DNA from: Streptomyces zhihengii
Lineage (GTDB): Bacteria; Actinomycetota; Actinomycetes; Streptomycetales; Streptomycetaceae
Direction: 5' to 3'
DNA: 64,000 bases
NCBI RefSeq assembly: GCF_016919245.1
Contig: NZ_JAFEJA010000003.1
Span: 186,001-250,000, forward strand
Shown: positions 53,641-63,431 of the stretch, in pieces
Layout of the letters: every line of letters begins with the position of its first letter
Position numbering within the stretch: position 1 is the first letter of the stretch
Notes under the pieces: generated by a model
Told to the model about the DNA's origin: nothing
Database searches by the model: none
What the model saw: the letters and a program-made list of their open reading frames with translations, nothing else
Position numbers and translations under genes: made by a program

Positions 53641-55062
53641 GTGACATCAACGCTAACGGGTCACAATCATGACGAGGGGAAAGGGAAAAGTTCCCCCATG
53701 CCTGACGAGGGCTATGAACGCGGACTGAGTAGTCGGCAGGTCCAGATGATCGCCATAGGCGGTGCCATTGGTGTCGGGCTCTTTCTGGGGGCGGGTGCAA
53801 ATATCGCCAAGGCCGGACCGAGCCTCATTCTCATGTACGCTCTTGCCGGCGTGATTGTGTTCTTCATCATGAGGGCACTTGGTGAACTTCTGCTGTACCG
53901 TCCCGTATCTGGCTCGTTTGCTGAATACGCGCGTGAATTCATGGGTCCGTTCTTCGGGTTCGTGACCGGCTGGACCTACTGGATGTTGTGGGTCGTAACC
54001 GGAATGGCAGAGCTGACTGCCGCGGCGATATATGTGAATTTCTGGTTCCCTCAGGTTCCACAATGGGTTACGGCGCTCGTTTTCCTGGCGACCTTGTACC
54101 TCGCGAATCTGATCTCTGTGAAGCTCTTCGGTGAGATCGAATTTTGGTTCTCGATGGTGAAGGTCACCGCCTTGATAGGCATGATCGTGATCGGCCTTGG
54201 GGTTGTCACTTTCGGATTCAGTCAGGCCGGAGAAACTGCAGCAGTCTCCAATATCTGGGGGCACGGAGGGATCTTCCCCAACGGAATCGGTTCAAGCTTG
54301 ATGACGCTGCAGGGTGTGATGTTCGCTTACCTTGCGGTTGAACTGGTTGGTGTGACTGCTGGTGAGTCAGAAGATCCCGAGAAAACTCTTCCCAAGGCGA
54401 TCAACACGCTGCCCTGGCGAATCATTGTCTTCTACGTCGGTGCACTCAGCGTGATCCTCATGGTCGTGAAGTGGACCGAATTTCAGCCGGGAGTGAGTCC
54501 GTTCGTGGCCGCCTTCGCGAAGATCGGGATCCCGGCGGGAGCTGCCGTCGTTAACTTTGTTGTGCTCACGGCCGCACTTTCGTCGTGCAACTCAGGAATG
54601 TACTCGACGGGGCGCATGCTCCGTGGACTTGCAGAGAGCTCTGAAGCACCCAAGATGCTCGGCAAACTCAATGCCGCTAAGAGTCCGGCGCTTGGTATTA
54701 CCTTCTCTGCAGCGCTGATGGGAATCGGCGTGGTTCTCAACTACGTCGTCCCGGAGAAGGCATTCGGCTACGTGACATCAGTCGCGACGGCAGCCGGAAT
54801 CTGGACTTGGCTCATGATTCTGATCAGCCATATCTTGTATCGGCGCGCGGTAGACGCTGGTCGGCTGCACGCATCTTCCTTCCCTGCTCCAGGTGGCACC
54901 ATCTGCAGCTGGATTGCCGTCGCCTTCCTCCTGATGGTCACGCTGCTGATTGCCCTTGACGACGACAGTCGAATTTCCCTGTACGTGGGAGCCGGATGGG
55001 CAGTGTGCCTGACTATCGGATGGACAATCCTTAAGAGGCGCAACGCTCAGCTTGTTGATTGA
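53641..55062 (+). CDS. Amino-acid permease, APC superfamily (AAT type)
   Basis: 473 residues from GTG 53641, preceded by AGGAGGG. Twelve hydrophobic segments. The first carries the family signature RGLSSRQVQMIAIGGAIGVG and LFLGAGANIAKAGPSLIL. GELLLYRPVSGSFAEYAREF, GWTYWMLWVVTGMAELTA and SSCNSGMYSTGRMLRGLAES are typical of the GabP/ProY/LysP group. It would import an amino acid or GABA with H+ across the cytoplasmic membrane; the substrate is not decidable. A single-gene unit, ending with a strong hairpin. The N-terminal 25 residues are hydrophilic. Confidence 0.9.
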   Translation: MTSTLTGHNHDEGKGKSSPMPDEGYERGLSSRQVQMIAIGGAIGVGLFLGAGANIAKAGPSLILMYALAGVIVFFIMRALGELLLYRPVSGSFAEYAREFMGPFFGFVTGWTYWMLWVVTGMAELTAAAIYVNFWFPQVPQWVTALVFLATLYLANLISVKLFGEIEFWFSMVKVTALIGMIVIGLGVVTFGFSQAGETAAVSNIWGHGGIFPNGIGSSLMTLQGVMFAYLAVELVGVTAGESEDPEKTLPKAINTLPWRIIVFYVGALSVILMVVKWTEFQPGVSPFVAAFAKIGIPAGAAVVNFVVLTAALSSCNSGMYSTGRMLRGLAESSEAPKMLGKLNAAKSPALGITFSAALMGIGVVLNYVVPEKAFGYVTSVATAAGIWTWLMILISHILYRRAVDAGRLHASSFPAPGGTICSWIAVAFLLMVTLLIALDDDSRISLYVGAGWAVCLTIGWTILKRRNAQLVD

Positions 55063-55141
55063 GCAACGCGAAAGTGGGATCCGGCGCGATGGCGAGTGTC
55101 CGTTTGGTCGCAGCGTAGTGCCGGAACGATAAGCGAGCGAC

Positions 55142-55176
55142 GGTGGGGCACCCGATTGTGAATTGGGTGCCCCACC
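55142..55176 (+). terminator. Strong hairpin after the permease gene
   Basis: GGTGGGGCACCC (55142-55153) and GGGTGCCCCACC (55165-55176) form a perfect 12-bp GC-rich stem with an 11-nt loop. No T-run, as is common in streptomycetes. Confidence 0.75.
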
Positions 55177-55694
55177 TGACAATTTTCTGCCAGCCGCATC
55201 GAAAATCGGTAACGTCTGGAAGGTGCCTATTATGAAATCTCTTCTGGGGCTGCAGGTTCCGAGTTTCTCGCCTGGATAGGAAAGCCTCCTTCAGCGAGGA
55301 GGGCGGGCGCGGCCGCCTACGGCAAGGGAGACGTGATCACTGATGACAGGGCCGGCTTGCCTCGTTCTGGCACGCGCGGCTTGACGTGTCCGCCAGCCAC
55401 GAGAAGTGGTGCGAGGAACGTCATGGGGCAGTCGCGTGACGTCCTCGGTGCCATTCAGCAATCATCCCCCCGCGAGGTTCCCTGGATCTTCATTCGGCTG
55501 CCACTGTGTGCAGAGATGCGTGTACGGCCATGCAACGTGCGGCCACAACACAGTGCGGCGACGCCATGATTGGATTCCCGATCCATAGCACCCGGATGAC
55601 TCCTCTTGTACGGACGCACCGGGTCCCGAAACGTCGCGACGCAATTTTCTCCTGACGGTGCGGATTTTGGAAACACTGCCCTAGAGAGGGAGCC
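55177..55694. other. Intergenic region upstream of the sigma-factor operon
   Basis: About 520 bp; small frames here lack support. A short hairpin, CCTCCT-TCAGCG-AGGAGG, lies at 55285-55302. The ECF operon promoter should be near 55620-55680. Confidence 0.45.
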
Positions 55695-56240
55695 GTGATC
55701 GAAATTTCAGATCAGGAGCCAAACGGCAAAGAGAGACCAGACGAAGAATTCATGCAGAGTCTGTATCGAGAGCATGCAGGGCCGCTGCAAAGCTACGTCA
55801 TGGGTCTAGTGGATGGCGACCGTCACCGAGCAGAAGATGTTGTGCAGGAGACGCTCGTAAGGGCCTGGCGCAATGCTGGCCAGTTGGACCCTGCGAACCG
55901 CTCCGTCCGGCCGTGGCTCATAACCGTTGCCCGTCGCATCGTCATAGACGGCTACCGAAACCGCCAAGCACGCCCCCAAGAGGTCGACTCCTCACCCTTG
56001 GAACTCATGCCAGCAGAGGATGAGATGGACAGGGCGCTGTCCATCATGGTGATCACTGAGGCCATGAGTGCTCTCAGCGAGGCACACCGAGAGGCTCTAG
56101 TAGAAACGTATATCAAGGGACGCACGTTGAACGAAGCCGCCGATATTCTGGGTATTCCCAGTGGGACGATCAAATCGCGCATATTTTACGGCCTGCGCTC
56201 CTTGAAGCTTGCGCTTGAGGAAAGAGGGGTGAAGCAGTGA
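55695..56240 (+). CDS. ECF-subfamily RNA polymerase sigma factor
   Basis: 181 residues from GTG 55695 (GAGAGGGAG upstream). The sigma-2 region is FMQSLYREHAGPLQSYVMGL with DRHRAEDVVQETLVRAWRNA and RPWLITVARRIVIDGYR. The sigma-4 region is AMSALSEAHREALVETYIKG, RTLNEAADILGIPSGTIKSR, IFYGLRSLKLALEE. The layout resembles the SigK/SigL-type ECF factors that pair with zinc-containing anti-sigma proteins. Its stop overlaps the start of the anti-sigma gene by 4 bp (GTGA). The inducing signal is unknown. Confidence 0.92.
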   Translation: MIEISDQEPNGKERPDEEFMQSLYREHAGPLQSYVMGLVDGDRHRAEDVVQETLVRAWRNAGQLDPANRSVRPWLITVARRIVIDGYRNRQARPQEVDSSPLELMPAEDEMDRALSIMVITEAMSALSEAHREALVETYIKGRTLNEAADILGIPSGTIKSRIFYGLRSLKLALEERGVKQ

Positions 56241-57007
56241 CGGCGCGAGAGGTTTCTTCGGCGCACGAGGCTGTGGGGGCGTATGCCCTGGGTGTGCTGG
56301 ATGTGGTGGAGGCAGCGGCTTTTGAGCAGCATATGGCTGGGTGCGATGCCTGCGCGGAGCAGTTGGAGGAGTTTATGCGGCTTGAGCCTCTGCTTGGCAT
56401 GATGGTGGAGGCTGCTCCGGCTTCGGACTGGGAATCTTCCAGGTTGTATGCGCAGCCGGATGCGCGCGTGCTGGACCGGCTGGTCGATGTGGTGGTGACG
56501 GAGCGTCGGACCAAGCGCCGGCGTGGTCTCTATCTCGTTGCTGCTGCGGCGGCGCTGATCGTCGGTGGGCCGTTGGCCGCCACTGCCATTACTTCTGAGG
56601 ATGCGGGTAGCAGCGTGGCTCTGCCGCATGCTCACTCGACGAGTCCGGCTGAGGACGCTTTCTTCAATCACATGGATCGCAAGACGGCGGCTACCGACCC
56701 GGTGAGCAAGGCCGTCGCGACGGTGGGCACCGAGACCAAGTCCTGGGGAACGCATGCCGTTCTGGAGCTGAAGAACGTCAAGGGGCCCCTGAAGTGCAGT
56801 TTGATTGCTGTCTCCAAGACCGGTAGCGAGGAGGTGGTGACCTCTTGGTCCGTTCCGAAGTGGGGCTACGGGTTGCCGGCCAGCACAGACGAGAGGGGCA
56901 AGAACCCGCTCTACGTGCACGGCGGCACGGGCATGGCACCCAACGACATCGACCACTTCGAGGTACGAACCTCCGACGGCAAGCAACTCGTCAGGGTCGA
57001 TGCTTAA
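56237..57007 (+). CDS. Membrane anti-sigma factor with zinc-binding (ZAS-type) N-terminus
   Basis: 256 residues from GTG 56237, coupled to the sigma gene. The N-terminal domain has H10 and H32-x3-C36-x2-C39 (EQHMAGCDACAEQLEE), the ZAS zinc signature that binds sigma factors. One membrane segment follows at about 96-118 (GLYLVAAAAALIVGGPLAAT). The extracytoplasmic part (about 125-256) ends in a beta-rich domain (WGTHAVLELKNVKGPLKCSL, HFEVRTSDGKQLVRVDA) like RskA-type C-termini. It would hold the sigma factor inactive until an envelope signal. The IS5 copy B starts at the base after its TAA stop. Confidence 0.9.
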   Translation: MTAREVSSAHEAVGAYALGVLDVVEAAAFEQHMAGCDACAEQLEEFMRLEPLLGMMVEAAPASDWESSRLYAQPDARVLDRLVDVVVTERRTKRRRGLYLVAAAAALIVGGPLAATAITSEDAGSSVALPHAHSTSPAEDAFFNHMDRKTAATDPVSKAVATVGTETKSWGTHAVLELKNVKGPLKCSLIAVSKTGSEEVVTSWSVPKWGYGLPASTDERGKNPLYVHGGTGMAPNDIDHFEVRTSDGKQLVRVDA

Positions 57008-57868
57008 GACCGTGTCCTACGTGGTGAGGCGGATGAGTCGCTTGTAGCAGCACAGGGTGGTGGCAAGGCCGAGAAGGGCCAGGTAGTTGCGGGGTTCGCG
57101 TTCGTAGCGAGGGCTCAAGCGGCGGTAGCCGGACGGCCAGGACATCGTCCGCTCGATGACCCATCTGCGGCGCCCTAATCGCTCGCCGGACTCAATGCCT
57201 TTGCGGGCGATGCGCACGCCGATGGGCTTCCCGCGGAGCCATCTGCGCAGGTCGGCACTGTCGTAGGCTTTGTAGGCGTGCAGGCGCCGGGGCTTGAAGT
57301 AGCGGCCGCGGTGGGGGTCGTGTCTCGTTTGGTGACCCTCCACCATCGGCTTCAGTCCTTCGCTGTCGTGGGTTTTGCCGGCGGAGACGCCGACGAGGAG
57401 GGACAGTCCGTTCGCGTCCGACAGGACGTGCATCTTGGAACCCGGCTTGCCCCGGTCCACGGGGCTCGGACCTGTGTGTTCGCCCCTTCTCTTGCCCTGA
57501 CGTGGGCGGTGTCGAGGACGACGCGGGTGACGTCGAGGAGGCCGACGTCGTCGAGCCGGTGCAGCACGGCCTCGTGCAGGCGGCCCCAGACACCGGCTCG
57601 CGAGCAGATCAGGAACCGTCGGTGGGCGGTCGGCTTCGATATCCCGAAGCAGGGTGGCAACGCCCGCCAGGCGCAGCCGGACACCAGGACGTAGATGACG
57701 GCGGCGAACAGCGTCTCATCAGGGGTGCCCTGCGTTCCGCCGCCCTGCGGCCGCACCTTCGACGGTGGGATCAGCGGCTTCGCGATCTCCCACAGGCAGT
57801 CCGGATCCAACTCCACGTACCCCGCGCCATGTCGAGTTCAACGACGCCTCACCACATAGCACACGGTC
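57008..57868 (-). mobile_element. IS5-family element, copy B (861 bp, inverted relative to copy A)
   Basis: Same terminal repeats and length as copy A (50096-50956), with very high DNA identity. The flanks (AA on the left, TC on the right) do not form the TA duplication seen for copy A, suggesting a later rearrangement at one end. Confidence 0.85.
57017..57816 (-). CDS. IS5 (IS427-group) transposase, copy B
   Basis: Two frames as in copy A: 57816 down to about 57485 (ELDPDCLWEIAKPLIPPSKV) and about 57460 down to 57017 (DRGKPGSKMHVLSDANGL). They are joined at the GGGG before CGAACAC by a -1 slip. A few residues differ from copy A (for example YDSADL instead of YDRADL and RKGIE instead of RKGVE). 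Probably functional. Confidence 0.82.
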
Positions 57869-57891
57869 TCAGACTTTGGTGACCGCACGCG

Positions 57892-58711
57892 TTGACGGAC
57901 GTGGACCGGCTTGTTGAGCAGTTGGTGCCAGACGAACTGGGAGAGCTTGTTCGGCGGGTGGTACCGCCGACGGTGGTGCATCGGCCGCAGAGTGGGGGAC
58001 GTCAGCGCGCCGGGGACCGTGAGGTGCTGGCCGCGATCGTGTTCGGGGCAACGTCGGGCTGTACCTGGCGGCAGCTTCCGCCGGTCTTCGGGGCTTGCTG
58101 GCAAACGGTGTACAAGCGGCTCGCGCGTTGGAGCCGCGCGTGTGGGCCCGTCCCAACCGTGTCATCCTGGACCAACTCGGCTCACGCGGGCAGCTCGACT
58201 GGTCCAGGCGCGCGATCGACTCGGTGGAATCCGAGCCCTCAAAGGGGGCATCTGACGGGACCGAATCCGGTCGATCGCGGCAAGAAGGGATCGAAGATCC
58301 ATGTTTCTGCGATCGCACGAGCTGGCCGATCTCACTTGCGATCTCGGGCGCCGACATCTACGACAGCCAGGCGTTGGAGCCCTTGGTTCGCGGCATCCAC
58401 CCATCCGCTCGCGCCGTGGACCGCGTCGGCGTCCCCCGGCCAAACTGCACGGTGACAAGGGCTACGACTACGACCATCTGCGGCGGTGGCTGCGCAAGCG
58501 CGGCCTCGTGCCACGGATTGCCCGCCGCGGCATCGAGTCCTACCAACGCCTGAGCAGCCATTGCTGGGTCGTGGAAAGCACGATGTCCTGGCTGGCCGGC
58601 TGCCGTCGCCTGCACCGGCGATAGGAGCGCAAGGCCGAGCCCTTCCGCGCATTCTCGGGTATCTCCGCGGCCCTCATTTTCCACCGCCGTCTCGTCCGTG
58701 CGGACACGTAG
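57892..58711 (+). pseudogene. IS5-family transposase, frameshifted with in-frame stop
   Basis: It starts TDVDRLVEQLVPDELGELVR and GDREVLAAIVFGATSGCTWR, then changes frame (RVILDQLGSRGQLDWSRRAI), then GPNPVDRGKKGSKIH, then LHGDKGYDYDHLRRWLRK and GIESYQRLSSHCWVVESTMS. A TAG at 58622-58624 interrupts before ERKAEPFRAFSGISAALIFH. At least three frame breaks make it inactive. It is a different IS5 subgroup from copies A and B. Confidence 0.75.
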
Positions 58712-58732
58712 GGCGGGTCAGCGTGAGGCGGC

Positions 58733-59199
58733 TCAAGCGGTGCTTGCCCAGACCCGGATGGGCACCGCCTCTCGCTCGGCCGCAGTCAGCTCCGAGTGGT
58801 TCTGCACGCCTTCCAGGCACGACCAGCCCGTGACACCCGGTTCGCTATCGGCCAGAAACCCCTCGATGATTGGACCGAGGTCGTCGGAAAGTTCGTAGGC
58901 GCCGCCGAACGGCAATGCCTCCGCGGACACCGATCCCGTCGAGCACCGCAGCTGACCGGCCTGTCATGCCACACGTAGAAGGTCGCCACCCCGGGAAAGC
59001 CCAGCTCGCGGATTCGGACCTGTATGGCTGAGGCAGTCCGGTCGAATGCGGCGACCACTGCGGAGACGGACAACGACCTTCTGTCCTCGTTCTCCGCGCT
59101 CAGCCACCAGGTGTTGGTCTCCCACTCCACCCGACGGTTGGTCGGCTCCAGCACCAGGGGCTCGTCCGCCACCTCAGAGATCCATGTCAACAGCACCAC
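58733..59199 (-). pseudogene. Small hypothetical protein gene with a single frameshift
   Basis: From ATG 59199: LLTWISEVADEPLVLEPTNR, VEWETNTWWLSAENEDRRSL, ELGFPGVATFYVWHDRP. The match then resumes one frame over at about 58953 with GQLRCSTGSVSAEALPFGGA, YELSDDLGPIIEGFLADSEP and EREAVPIRVWAS to the stop. Joining the two gives a smooth protein of about 155 residues, so a 1-nt indel near 58955 is the only lesion. Family and function are not recognised; the size and setting would fit an immunity or accessory protein. Confidence 0.55.
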
Positions 59200-59330
59200 A
59201 GCAGTATCCCTGCATGGCCTGTGGCCCCGGGAACCGCCATGAGAAGCGACGTCTAGAATCCTGGCAGCTTCTCCGCGGATCCCGGGTCAATTCCAACCGC
59301 ATGACCGCCGAGGGCCTGTGACGGCAACTC

Positions 59331-59489
59331 ATGTACAAGGGAGCGGTCATCGGTCCCCGCCTCGAGGACGGCGACGGAACCTCCCCGTACCTGGTGGTCG
59401 ACGGCCGCCTCCCGCTCGTCGCGCGCGCCCCCTGCATCACGGCGCCCGACAGACGCGAGCGGCTGTGCCGCCCCCTGCCGTTCCCCTGA
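59331..59489 (+). CDS. Possible small 52-residue protein
   Basis: ATG 59331 to TGA 59487-59489: YKGAVIGPRLEDGDGTSPYL, VVDGRLPLVARAPCITAPDR, ending CRPLPFP. The amino-acid pattern looks like a real beta-rich small domain rather than a GC artefact. It could be a fragment of a longer gene, and no strong ribosome-binding site is visible. Confidence 0.3.
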   Translation: MYKGAVIGPRLEDGDGTSPYLVVDGRLPLVARAPCITAPDRRERLCRPLPFP

Positions 59490-59728
59490 TCCGACACTCG
59501 CGCGAGCGGAGGCCGTCGCCGCCGCGCACCTGCGGTCAGGCAGTCCATCGATCGCAGGCGCCGCATGCCTCGCCAAGTCCCGCGCGCGCCGACAGACCGG
59601 CACGAGTCGGCCCAGAAGCCTGCGGCAGACCCTTCGAAATGAACGAGGGCATCCGGTGGAGCCGTGACAGGATGTCGAGTTTTCACCGTTCCGCTAGATG
59701 TGGTTAACTTAGTGGAAATATAGGAAAC

Positions 59729-61084
59729 ATGACGATATTTCCGCGGCATGCAGCCTCTCAAATCCGCGATCGTGCCGAGCAGGCGATCCAGGAGTACCGG
59801 ACGGCCTACGAACGAGGGCTCGCCGCCGAGCAGAGTCAGGAGCCGGCACAGGCGCTGGCCGAGTTCACGCGGGCGCAGCACGCTCTGGACCGTTTGGACG
59901 CCGCCTCCCCGGACCTGCCTGAGATTCCCCAGGCCAGAGCGGGGCTGCTCTACGCCATGGGACGGGCCAGGACCGATGTCGGAGACGTGGCCGGTGCGGT
60001 CGCGGCCCTGGACCAGGCCGAGAAGCTGTACCAGCGGATGGAGTCGGAGCAGCTCGCCATCCGGAAGGAGGTTGAGCAGCAGGGGGGCCGGCAGGAGACG
60101 GGTCCCGTCCCGGCGGTCCTGCTGACGGCCGATGTCGGGCTGCGAAGGGCCCGGGCCTATGCCGAGTGGGGCCGTCCCTTCAGCGCCCTGAGCGATCTGG
60201 ACATGGCGATCGGTGGGTACATGCGGGCGGGAGCCTTCACTCCCCTCTCGGACCGGTGCGGGGACGCGGCCCGGATCCTCGCCGTCGGGGCGGGGATTCA
60301 ACTGCGGGCAGGGGACCATGAACTGGCCCTGGAATGCGGCCAGGCATCCCTCGCGCGATACCGGGAGATGGGCGGGGTCGGCCCCGAGGCGATCCCGTAC
60401 GCGATCGGTTTCGCCGCCCCGGTCGTCTCCATGCTGGAGGCCGCGCGTGGGCAGTGGGACGCGGCGCTGGCCGTGGACGGCCTGATTCTGGAGGCCGCAG
60501 AACTCGGCCGAGACGGGAGTTCCGGGGCTCATGCCCGGATCGGTGTCCACCTGCGAGAGGCCGGGCGGGACGCGGAGGCGGCCGGACATCTGGCCATGGC
60601 CGCCCGTGGGTCGCATGATCGGATCGCGGAGATGGAGCGGGAGTTCGGGTCGGTGCCGGCGCCGAGCCTGCGGGAGGCACTGCTGGAAGCGGAGCGGACG
60701 GAATCCACCAGGCTCGCAGGCGGTGTGCGGGCCGATTTCTTGGATCCGCTGGAGATCCGGACGCTGCGACTTTCCCTCTGCGGCGGGGACGGAGCCAGGT
60801 TCTCGGCCACCGGCCGGATGAACGTGGTCAACGCTGTGCCACGGCAGGTGACGTCACTCGCCCGGGTCGGCCACCAGCTGATCGCATCCGACCGCCTTCC
60901 CGCGGCACTGCGCGTACTCTGGGAGGCACTGCTCCTCTGCGATGCCGCCCGCCGCTGGACCACCTGGAACACCGGCGACTCCACCGCGACCGTGCCGCTG
61001 CGCGAGGCCGAGGAGACCGCCTTCGCCGGAGCGGCCGTCCTCGTCGACACACTGGCACGAGCCGGCGGTTCGGCAGGTGTCTGA
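59729..61084 (+). CDS. Tetratricopeptide-like repeat protein
   Basis: 451 residues from ATG 59729 (TAGGAAAC upstream; the preceding 60 bp are AT-rich and promoter-like). The protein is a series of helix-turn-helix units: EQAIQEYRTAYERGLAAEQS with EPAQALAEFTRAQHALDRLD; GRARTDVGDVAGAVAALDQA; LRRARAYAEWGRPFSALSDL; AGDHELALECGQASLARYRE; RGQWDAALAVDGLILEAAEL; HLREAGRDAEAAGHLAMAAR. The last 100 residues form another helical block (HQLIASDRLPAALRVLWEAL). No signal peptide or membrane segment. TPR arrays mediate protein-protein contacts; the partner is unknown. It stands alone on the plus strand between IS relics, and looks intact. Confidence 0.7.
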   Translation: MTIFPRHAASQIRDRAEQAIQEYRTAYERGLAAEQSQEPAQALAEFTRAQHALDRLDAASPDLPEIPQARAGLLYAMGRARTDVGDVAGAVAALDQAEKLYQRMESEQLAIRKEVEQQGGRQETGPVPAVLLTADVGLRRARAYAEWGRPFSALSDLDMAIGGYMRAGAFTPLSDRCGDAARILAVGAGIQLRAGDHELALECGQASLARYREMGGVGPEAIPYAIGFAAPVVSMLEAARGQWDAALAVDGLILEAAELGRDGSSGAHARIGVHLREAGRDAEAAGHLAMAARGSHDRIAEMEREFGSVPAPSLREALLEAERTESTRLAGGVRADFLDPLEIRTLRLSLCGGDGARFSATGRMNVVNAVPRQVTSLARVGHQLIASDRLPAALRVLWEALLLCDAARRWTTWNTGDSTATVPLREAEETAFAGAAVLVDTLARAGGSAGV

Positions 61085-61326
61085 TTGGTGTGGTCACCCA
61101 GAGGCCGGCGCTGCTGTGGGCGCGGCCGGCGAGTACGGGGACGCCCTGGCCTTAGCAGATCCCGTAGCAGTCCCAACTGCTTGATCCTCATCGCCAAAGC
61201 CGTCCTCATCCTGGAGTCGCGGCGCTGAAGACGCTCACGGAACCGTGGACGGAGGCGGAAGTGACCGCGACGGCGAGGAGCAAGCCGTGGTTGTTAGGGA
61301 GTCAGGTACCTTGAGCTCTTTGATCT

Positions 61327-61702
61327 TTAGTCGGCGCCAATGCCCTGACTGGCCTCAGCCAGGTTGCTCGGGGTCGTGAAGCTCTGGGCATTGGTGACGG
61401 CCGCGGACGGCTGTCCACGGTGGTTATCCGGCATCAAGTCGTGCCCGCAGCAAGTCGTGCACTTGCTCGATGGTGCCGTCAACCTCCCATTCTGCGACGG
61501 AGTCATAGATCGTCGTGTGCTGGGGAAGCGGTCGGCAGCACTCCCGCGCCATGCCGGTTCGATCCACATCTGCGCTCGCCCCCAAGTGGAGAACACCCGT
61601 TCGATCAGGGCACGTCAGGCGTCGGAGGCGATGCTTCGCCACAGCCGGCGTGGGCTCATGCCTTGAGCCAGCGGACCTCGACCCCGGACGTCGCCAAAGC
61701 AT
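61327..61702 (-). pseudogene. IS5-family transposase fragment, frameshifted
   Basis: One minus-strand frame gives TTIYDSVAEWEVDGTIEQVH (QTVYxxFxxWxxDGTIExI in intact copies). A second gives DNHRGQPSAAVTNAQSFTTP and EASQGIGAD (the AxIDSQSVKT block). Order and spacing fit an IS5 transposase N-terminal half; the rest is missing. Confidence 0.65.
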
Positions 61703-61734
61703 CCCGAACTACCGACCACCTAGATCAGATGCCC

Positions 61735-61772
61735 TCATAGCCCGTCGCTGGGTGCATTTGCCGTGGAGCTAG
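61735..61772 (-). pseudogene. Severed 3' end of the glycosyltransferase gene
   Basis: Reading the minus strand from the CTAG at 61772 in the frame of the gene at 63416-64000 gives SSTANAPSDGL and TGA (61735-61737). This is the original C-terminus, cut off by the IS1380 insertion. Confidence 0.75.
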
Positions 61773-63431
61773 CCTCGCGCTTTCATGAAGCGGGCTGTCC
61801 GACGGGCGGTCAGGTAAACGAGAAGTGCCTCTGACCAGCAAGAATGAGGATTGTCGAGGTCCTTGTTCCTGCCATGCCGGAGGCACTTCCCAGGTGAAGA
61901 AGCGTATCGGGTCCTATCCACGCGTCCGCATCGAGGGCGGTGGTCGCGGAGTGGTGTCCCAGGCCGGGGCCGTGCTGCTGGTCGAGACCGCCCGCAAGGC
62001 CGGGCTGGACCAGGCGATATCGACGGCACTGACGCCGTGGCGACGTTCACGGGCAGTGCACGATCCAGGGAAGATCCTGCTGGACGTGGCACTCGCGGTC
62101 GCCCTGGGCGGGGACTGCCTCGCGGATGTCGGGATGCTGCGGGCCGAGCCGGCCGTGTTCGGGCCGGTGGCGTCCGACCCGACCGTCTCCCGGCTCGTCG
62201 ACACCCTCGCCGCCGCCGGGCCGAAGGCCCTGTCCGCGATACGGGCCGCGCGGGCCGAAGCCCGCGAGCGCGTCTGGAGCCTGGCCAAAACCGCGGCTCC
62301 TGACGCGGGCGGGCAGGTGATCGTGGACCTGGACGGGGTCCTCGTTCTGGCCCACTCCGAGAAGCAGGACGCCACCGCGACCTGGAAGAAGACCTTCGGA
62401 CACCACCCCCTGATGGGGTTCGTCGACCACGGAAGCAGTGGCAGCGGGGAGCCGGTGGCCGGCCTGCTCAGGCCCGGCAACGCAGGCAGCAACACCGCCG
62501 CCGACCACATCACCACCACCCAACTCGCCCTGGCCCAGCTGCCGAAGAAGTACCGGCGCGGACGCCGGACGCTGATCCGTACCGACTCAGGAGGCGGCAC
62601 CCACGAGTTCGTCGCCTGGCTCGCCCAACGCGGCCGGTGGCTGTCGTACTCGGTCGGCATGACCATCACCGAGCAGATTCACCAGGCCGTCCTCAAGGCC
62701 CCCGCCTCGGCCTGGACGGCGGCGACCGAGCCCGGCGGCGAGATCCGGGACGGGGCCTGGGTCGCCGAACTGTCCGGCGACTGCCTGAAGGGCTGGCCGA
62801 AGGGAATGCGGCTGATCGTGCGGAAGGAACGGCCTCACCCCGGCGCCCAGTTGCGGATCACCGACGCCGACGGCCTGCGGCTCACCGCGTTCGCCACCAA
62901 CACCACCGGCATCCCGATCGCCGCACTCGAACTGCGGCACCGCCGGCGAGCCCGGGCGGAGGACCGCATCCGTGCCGCTCGCGCCACCGGCCTGCGCAAC
63001 CTGCCCCTGCACGACACCAAGCAGAACCAGATCTGGCTGGAGATCGTCCAGATCGCCCTCGACCTCCTCGCCTGGATGCCCATGCTCGCCCTGACCGGCG
63101 AAACCCGCAGGTGGGAACCCCGCCGCCTGAGGCTCCGCCTCTTCTCCGCCGCCGCCCAGCTGGTCACCACCGCCCGCCGCCGGCACCTGCGGTTCGCCCG
63201 CCACTGGCCCTGGACCCACATGATCACCGACGCCCTGGCACGACTCGAAGCCCTCCCGAACCCCGGCTGACCAGCGTGTTCCCGTCCCTGCGAGCAGCAC
63301 CACCCCCGCCGGAGCCGTGGAACCCGGCGCCCACCCGACGCGACAGCCGGGCCATCAGCCTGACCACCACCAGCCCGAACAACCGAAACGGCCCGCCGAA
63401 GAAACCCACGGACCGTCACGAAAGATCGAGG
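61773..63431 (+). mobile_element. IS1380-family element with CTAG target duplication
   Basis: The left end is CCTCGCGCTTTCATGA; the right-end complement is CCTCGATCTTTCGTGA. CTAG is duplicated at 61769-61772 and 63432-63435. An internal inverted pair (AGTGCCTC near 61815 and GAGGCACT near 61880) precedes the transposase start. The insertion lies in the 3' end of a minus-strand glycosyltransferase gene. Confidence 0.88.
61894..63270 (+). CDS. IS1380-family transposase (intact)
   Basis: 458 residues from GTG 61894 (GGAGG about 10 nt upstream); an upstream ATG at 61825 would add 23 unrelated residues. IS1380 landmarks are QVIVDLDGVLVLAHSEKQDA (first Asp), RTLIRTDSGGGTHEFVAWLA (second Asp) and LRNLPLHDTKQNQIWLEIVQ (N-Q-x-W region with the catalytic acidic residue). 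VKKRIGSYPRVRIEGGGRG is the typical N-terminus. No break is seen, so it is likely active. Confidence 0.9.
   Translation: MKKRIGSYPRVRIEGGGRGVVSQAGAVLLVETARKAGLDQAISTALTPWRRSRAVHDPGKILLDVALAVALGGDCLADVGMLRAEPAVFGPVASDPTVSRLVDTLAAAGPKALSAIRAARAEARERVWSLAKTAAPDAGGQVIVDLDGVLVLAHSEKQDATATWKKTFGHHPLMGFVDHGSSGSGEPVAGLLRPGNAGSNTAADHITTTQLALAQLPKKYRRGRRTLIRTDSGGGTHEFVAWLAQRGRWLSYSVGMTITEQIHQAVLKAPASAWTAATEPGGEIRDGAWVAELSGDCLKGWPKGMRLIVRKERPHPGAQLRITDADGLRLTAFATNTTGIPIAALELRHRRRARAEDRIRAARATGLRNLPLHDTKQNQIWLEIVQIALDLLAWMPMLALTGETRRWEPRRLRLRLFSAAAQLVTTARRRHLRFARHWPWTHMITDALARLEALPNPG

Noticed and set aside
55281-55305. CCTCCT-TCAGCG-AGGAGG hairpin resembling an IS200/IS605 end
   Set aside because: No TnpA/TnpB remnant nearby and the stem is only 6 bp; left as an unassigned hairpin.
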